From: Xylocopa sonorina
Taxonomy: Eukaryota; Arthropoda; Insecta; Hymenoptera; Apidae
Assembly (NCBI RefSeq): GCF_050948175.1
Contig: NC_135204.1
Location: forward strand, 9,167,473-9,231,472
Direction: 5' to 3'
Length of the DNA stretch: 64,000 bases
Shown: positions 62,385 through 64,000 of the stretch, piece after piece
Position numbering within the stretch: the stretch's first letter is position 1
Layout: the number at the start of each line of letters is the position of its first letter
Made by a program: the position numbers and the translations under genes
Notes under the pieces: model-generated
The model's input: only the letters and a program-made list of their open reading frames with translations
What the model was told of the DNA's origin: nothing
The model's database searches: none

Positions 62385-64000
62385 TCCCTCCGAACTGTTC
62401 ATCTGTCGTTCGAAGATCTCGCTGCGGTTCCTTCTCAAGATGTACATCGAGTATCGAGAAACAATGAGAAATAACGAGTATCGCACGGTAAAGAGGAGGC
62501 CAGGGCGAGATCGGAGCCTCGAAAATTACCCAACGTTTACCACGCGGAAAATAAAAAGGACGGGGCAAGGAGGAAGAGATACGAGATAGAGGGCGAGCGG
62601 AGAGCAGAGAAAAGAACGCATTACGTATTCCTCCGGCATCCCTCTTGATCTCCCGCATTTTTATTGCACTTGCCGCCACGCACACGCGCACACATACCCG
62701 CGCGGTAAGGAATATGTTTTATTTATATTTCATATTTCTCCCTCCCCCTGTGCCCGGTTTCGTGACCACCACGTGAAACTCAGATTCCCCTGATTCGCAC
62801 AGGGTGACCACGGGACACCAGATCGACAGGGGGATATATCCTGGCTTGGTCCTCTTTTTAGCTGCGCCCGGTAATTTTACCAGGCCCCCCAGCCTCCTTC
62901 CAGATACCTTCCGCCCCTGTTTCGCAACCCCCACGTCTCCTCGTAACGAGGAACGTCTTCGTTTCGTCTATTTCCACGTTCGATGTCGCGGATCAGCTTC
63001 GACGAAACAGCTCTTACATCGATGTTTCGACCGATTGATTGATCTCTGAACGACCCTCGTGTCGTTATTATTCGCCAGGCGTGCGTCGCTGAACGATGGA
63101 TGTTGGACACTGCGAAACGGTCGGACAAATTGGCGGTTCGTGTAAAATTTCGACGATTTCAATGGTCGCGTCGGTTAATTGTTCGATCGCGATCGCAATT
63201 GTCGGCTAAACACTCGATCGCTCGCTTTCTCTCTCTCTCACGGTGAACAGCGAAAGAGGTGAGCTCCAACGGAGCGTCGCGCGGTCGACGGCGCGTGAAC
63301 CCGGGTTTTCGAGGGTTTGCGACATTTTCGGTGGGGTGTTACACGCAATTTGCCACACTTTCCTATAGTAATGACTTCCTCGGCCCCTTCGACGTGCTTT
63401 ATGGGTATCACACTGGGCTGTGCATAACTTACGGCCCACGGACGCCAAGCGGTCCCCCGTCGTCGAGCGTGAAGCGGCCAGACGACGGAAACCAACAGCT
63501 AAATCACGTCTGCTGATCGTAAAACCGAATTGTTCAAGACCGAGGGCACGTTTATAGCTTGTACAGTATATCCGATACCGCTCTTTCGTCCTGGTTTTCC
63601 GCGTGCCGAACATTTTCGATCCTGTTCGCCGCTGATACTGTCGATAACTCCTTCGTACGCTGGCCACAGAGTTCGTTTCATCGGTACATCCGCTTCGATT
63701 CCAAACGCGAATTTCACTCAGCATCTCCGACTGTAATTGCCCAGGAGCAGGTTCTAATGGAAAGTCGTAACATGCCTCTGCGTTAGAATGCAAAGCCATT
63801 CCCGTGGCCGCTGTCAGTACCAGCCAGAGGCAGCAACCACCGGGGACAACTCGTGCGAATCGATCGAAACGCTCGAGACTGAAGCAGGCTACCCTCGCAG
63901 CGTGTTATCGCGGTTATCGTTAAGATATACATCATAACCGTGTGAAAACGCAAGAAGTCGACGGCGAGGATCGTTCGAGCGAACGTACGTGAGCTGAAAA

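Larger units (their letters stand above)
58392..64000. other. Intergenic to window end, no gene recognised
   Basis: It contains (GA)n (58997-59038), (CT)n (59981-60010) and (CTT)n (62361-62384) repeats and a short hairpin pair ACCGTGGC/GCCACGGT (59263-59298). A 174-codon ATG frame (60242-60766) has balanced composition but no recognised domain. An acceptor-like TATTTTACAG at 61521 precedes an open frame (61522-61749) that is not recognised either. Confidence 0.55.

Noticed and set aside
1..64000. CRISPR arrays, operons, insertion sequences
   Set aside because: The window is eukaryotic; no direct-repeat/spacer array or transposase was seen. The only tandem arrays are microsatellites and two two-copy duplications.

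Overview
The window is eukaryotic nuclear DNA, most likely from a hymenopteran insect (bee, ant or wasp). It has sparse split exons with GT-AG introns, a very high density of CpG dinucleotides, many short (GA)n/(CT)n microsatellites, and a T-box protein whose C-terminal half resembles insect Optomotor-blind. No bacterial, organellar, rRNA or tRNA feature was recognised.

The one gene identified with confidence is the 3' part of bifid/optomotor-blind (bi/omb), the insect TBX2/TBX3-type T-box transcription factor, on the + strand. Three coding exons are present. Exon 6199-6345 (49 codons) and exon 7758-7834 (25 codons plus 2 nt) encode the C-terminal half of the T-box. The large last exon, 13981-14791, encodes the repressor/C-terminal region (269 aa). 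The first half of the T-box and the N-terminus are not in the window, so positions 1-6198 are read as the 3' part of an upstream intron. Two oddities stand out. The annotated TGA stop is followed in frame by a GC3-rich, strongly acidic 41-codon extension ending at TAG (14915-14917), a candidate stop-codon readthrough with the leaky TGA-C context. The last intron also ends in a CAG-AAG (NAGNAG) tandem acceptor that would add or omit one arginine.

The 3' UTR probably runs to an AATAAA at 17434-17439. It holds an AT microsatellite and two C-rich tracts.

From about 17.5 kb to the end (some 46 kb) no gene is recognised. Most open frames there are arginine/serine-rich translations of CpG-rich DNA. 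This desert may be the downstream cis-regulatory domain of bi (inference). It holds three exact T-box half-sites (18853, 22495, 22739), a perfect 20-bp-arm foldback inside an ATTA-rich block (27876-27916), a 192-bp tandem duplication (35258-35637), a 34-bp inverted repeat pair 1.5 kb apart (49507-49540 and 51038-51071), purine-strand-biased tracts and many microsatellites. The only exon-like structure is a possible two-exon 66-aa micro-gene at 33860-34138 with a 78-bp intron. It is unrecognised and of low confidence.
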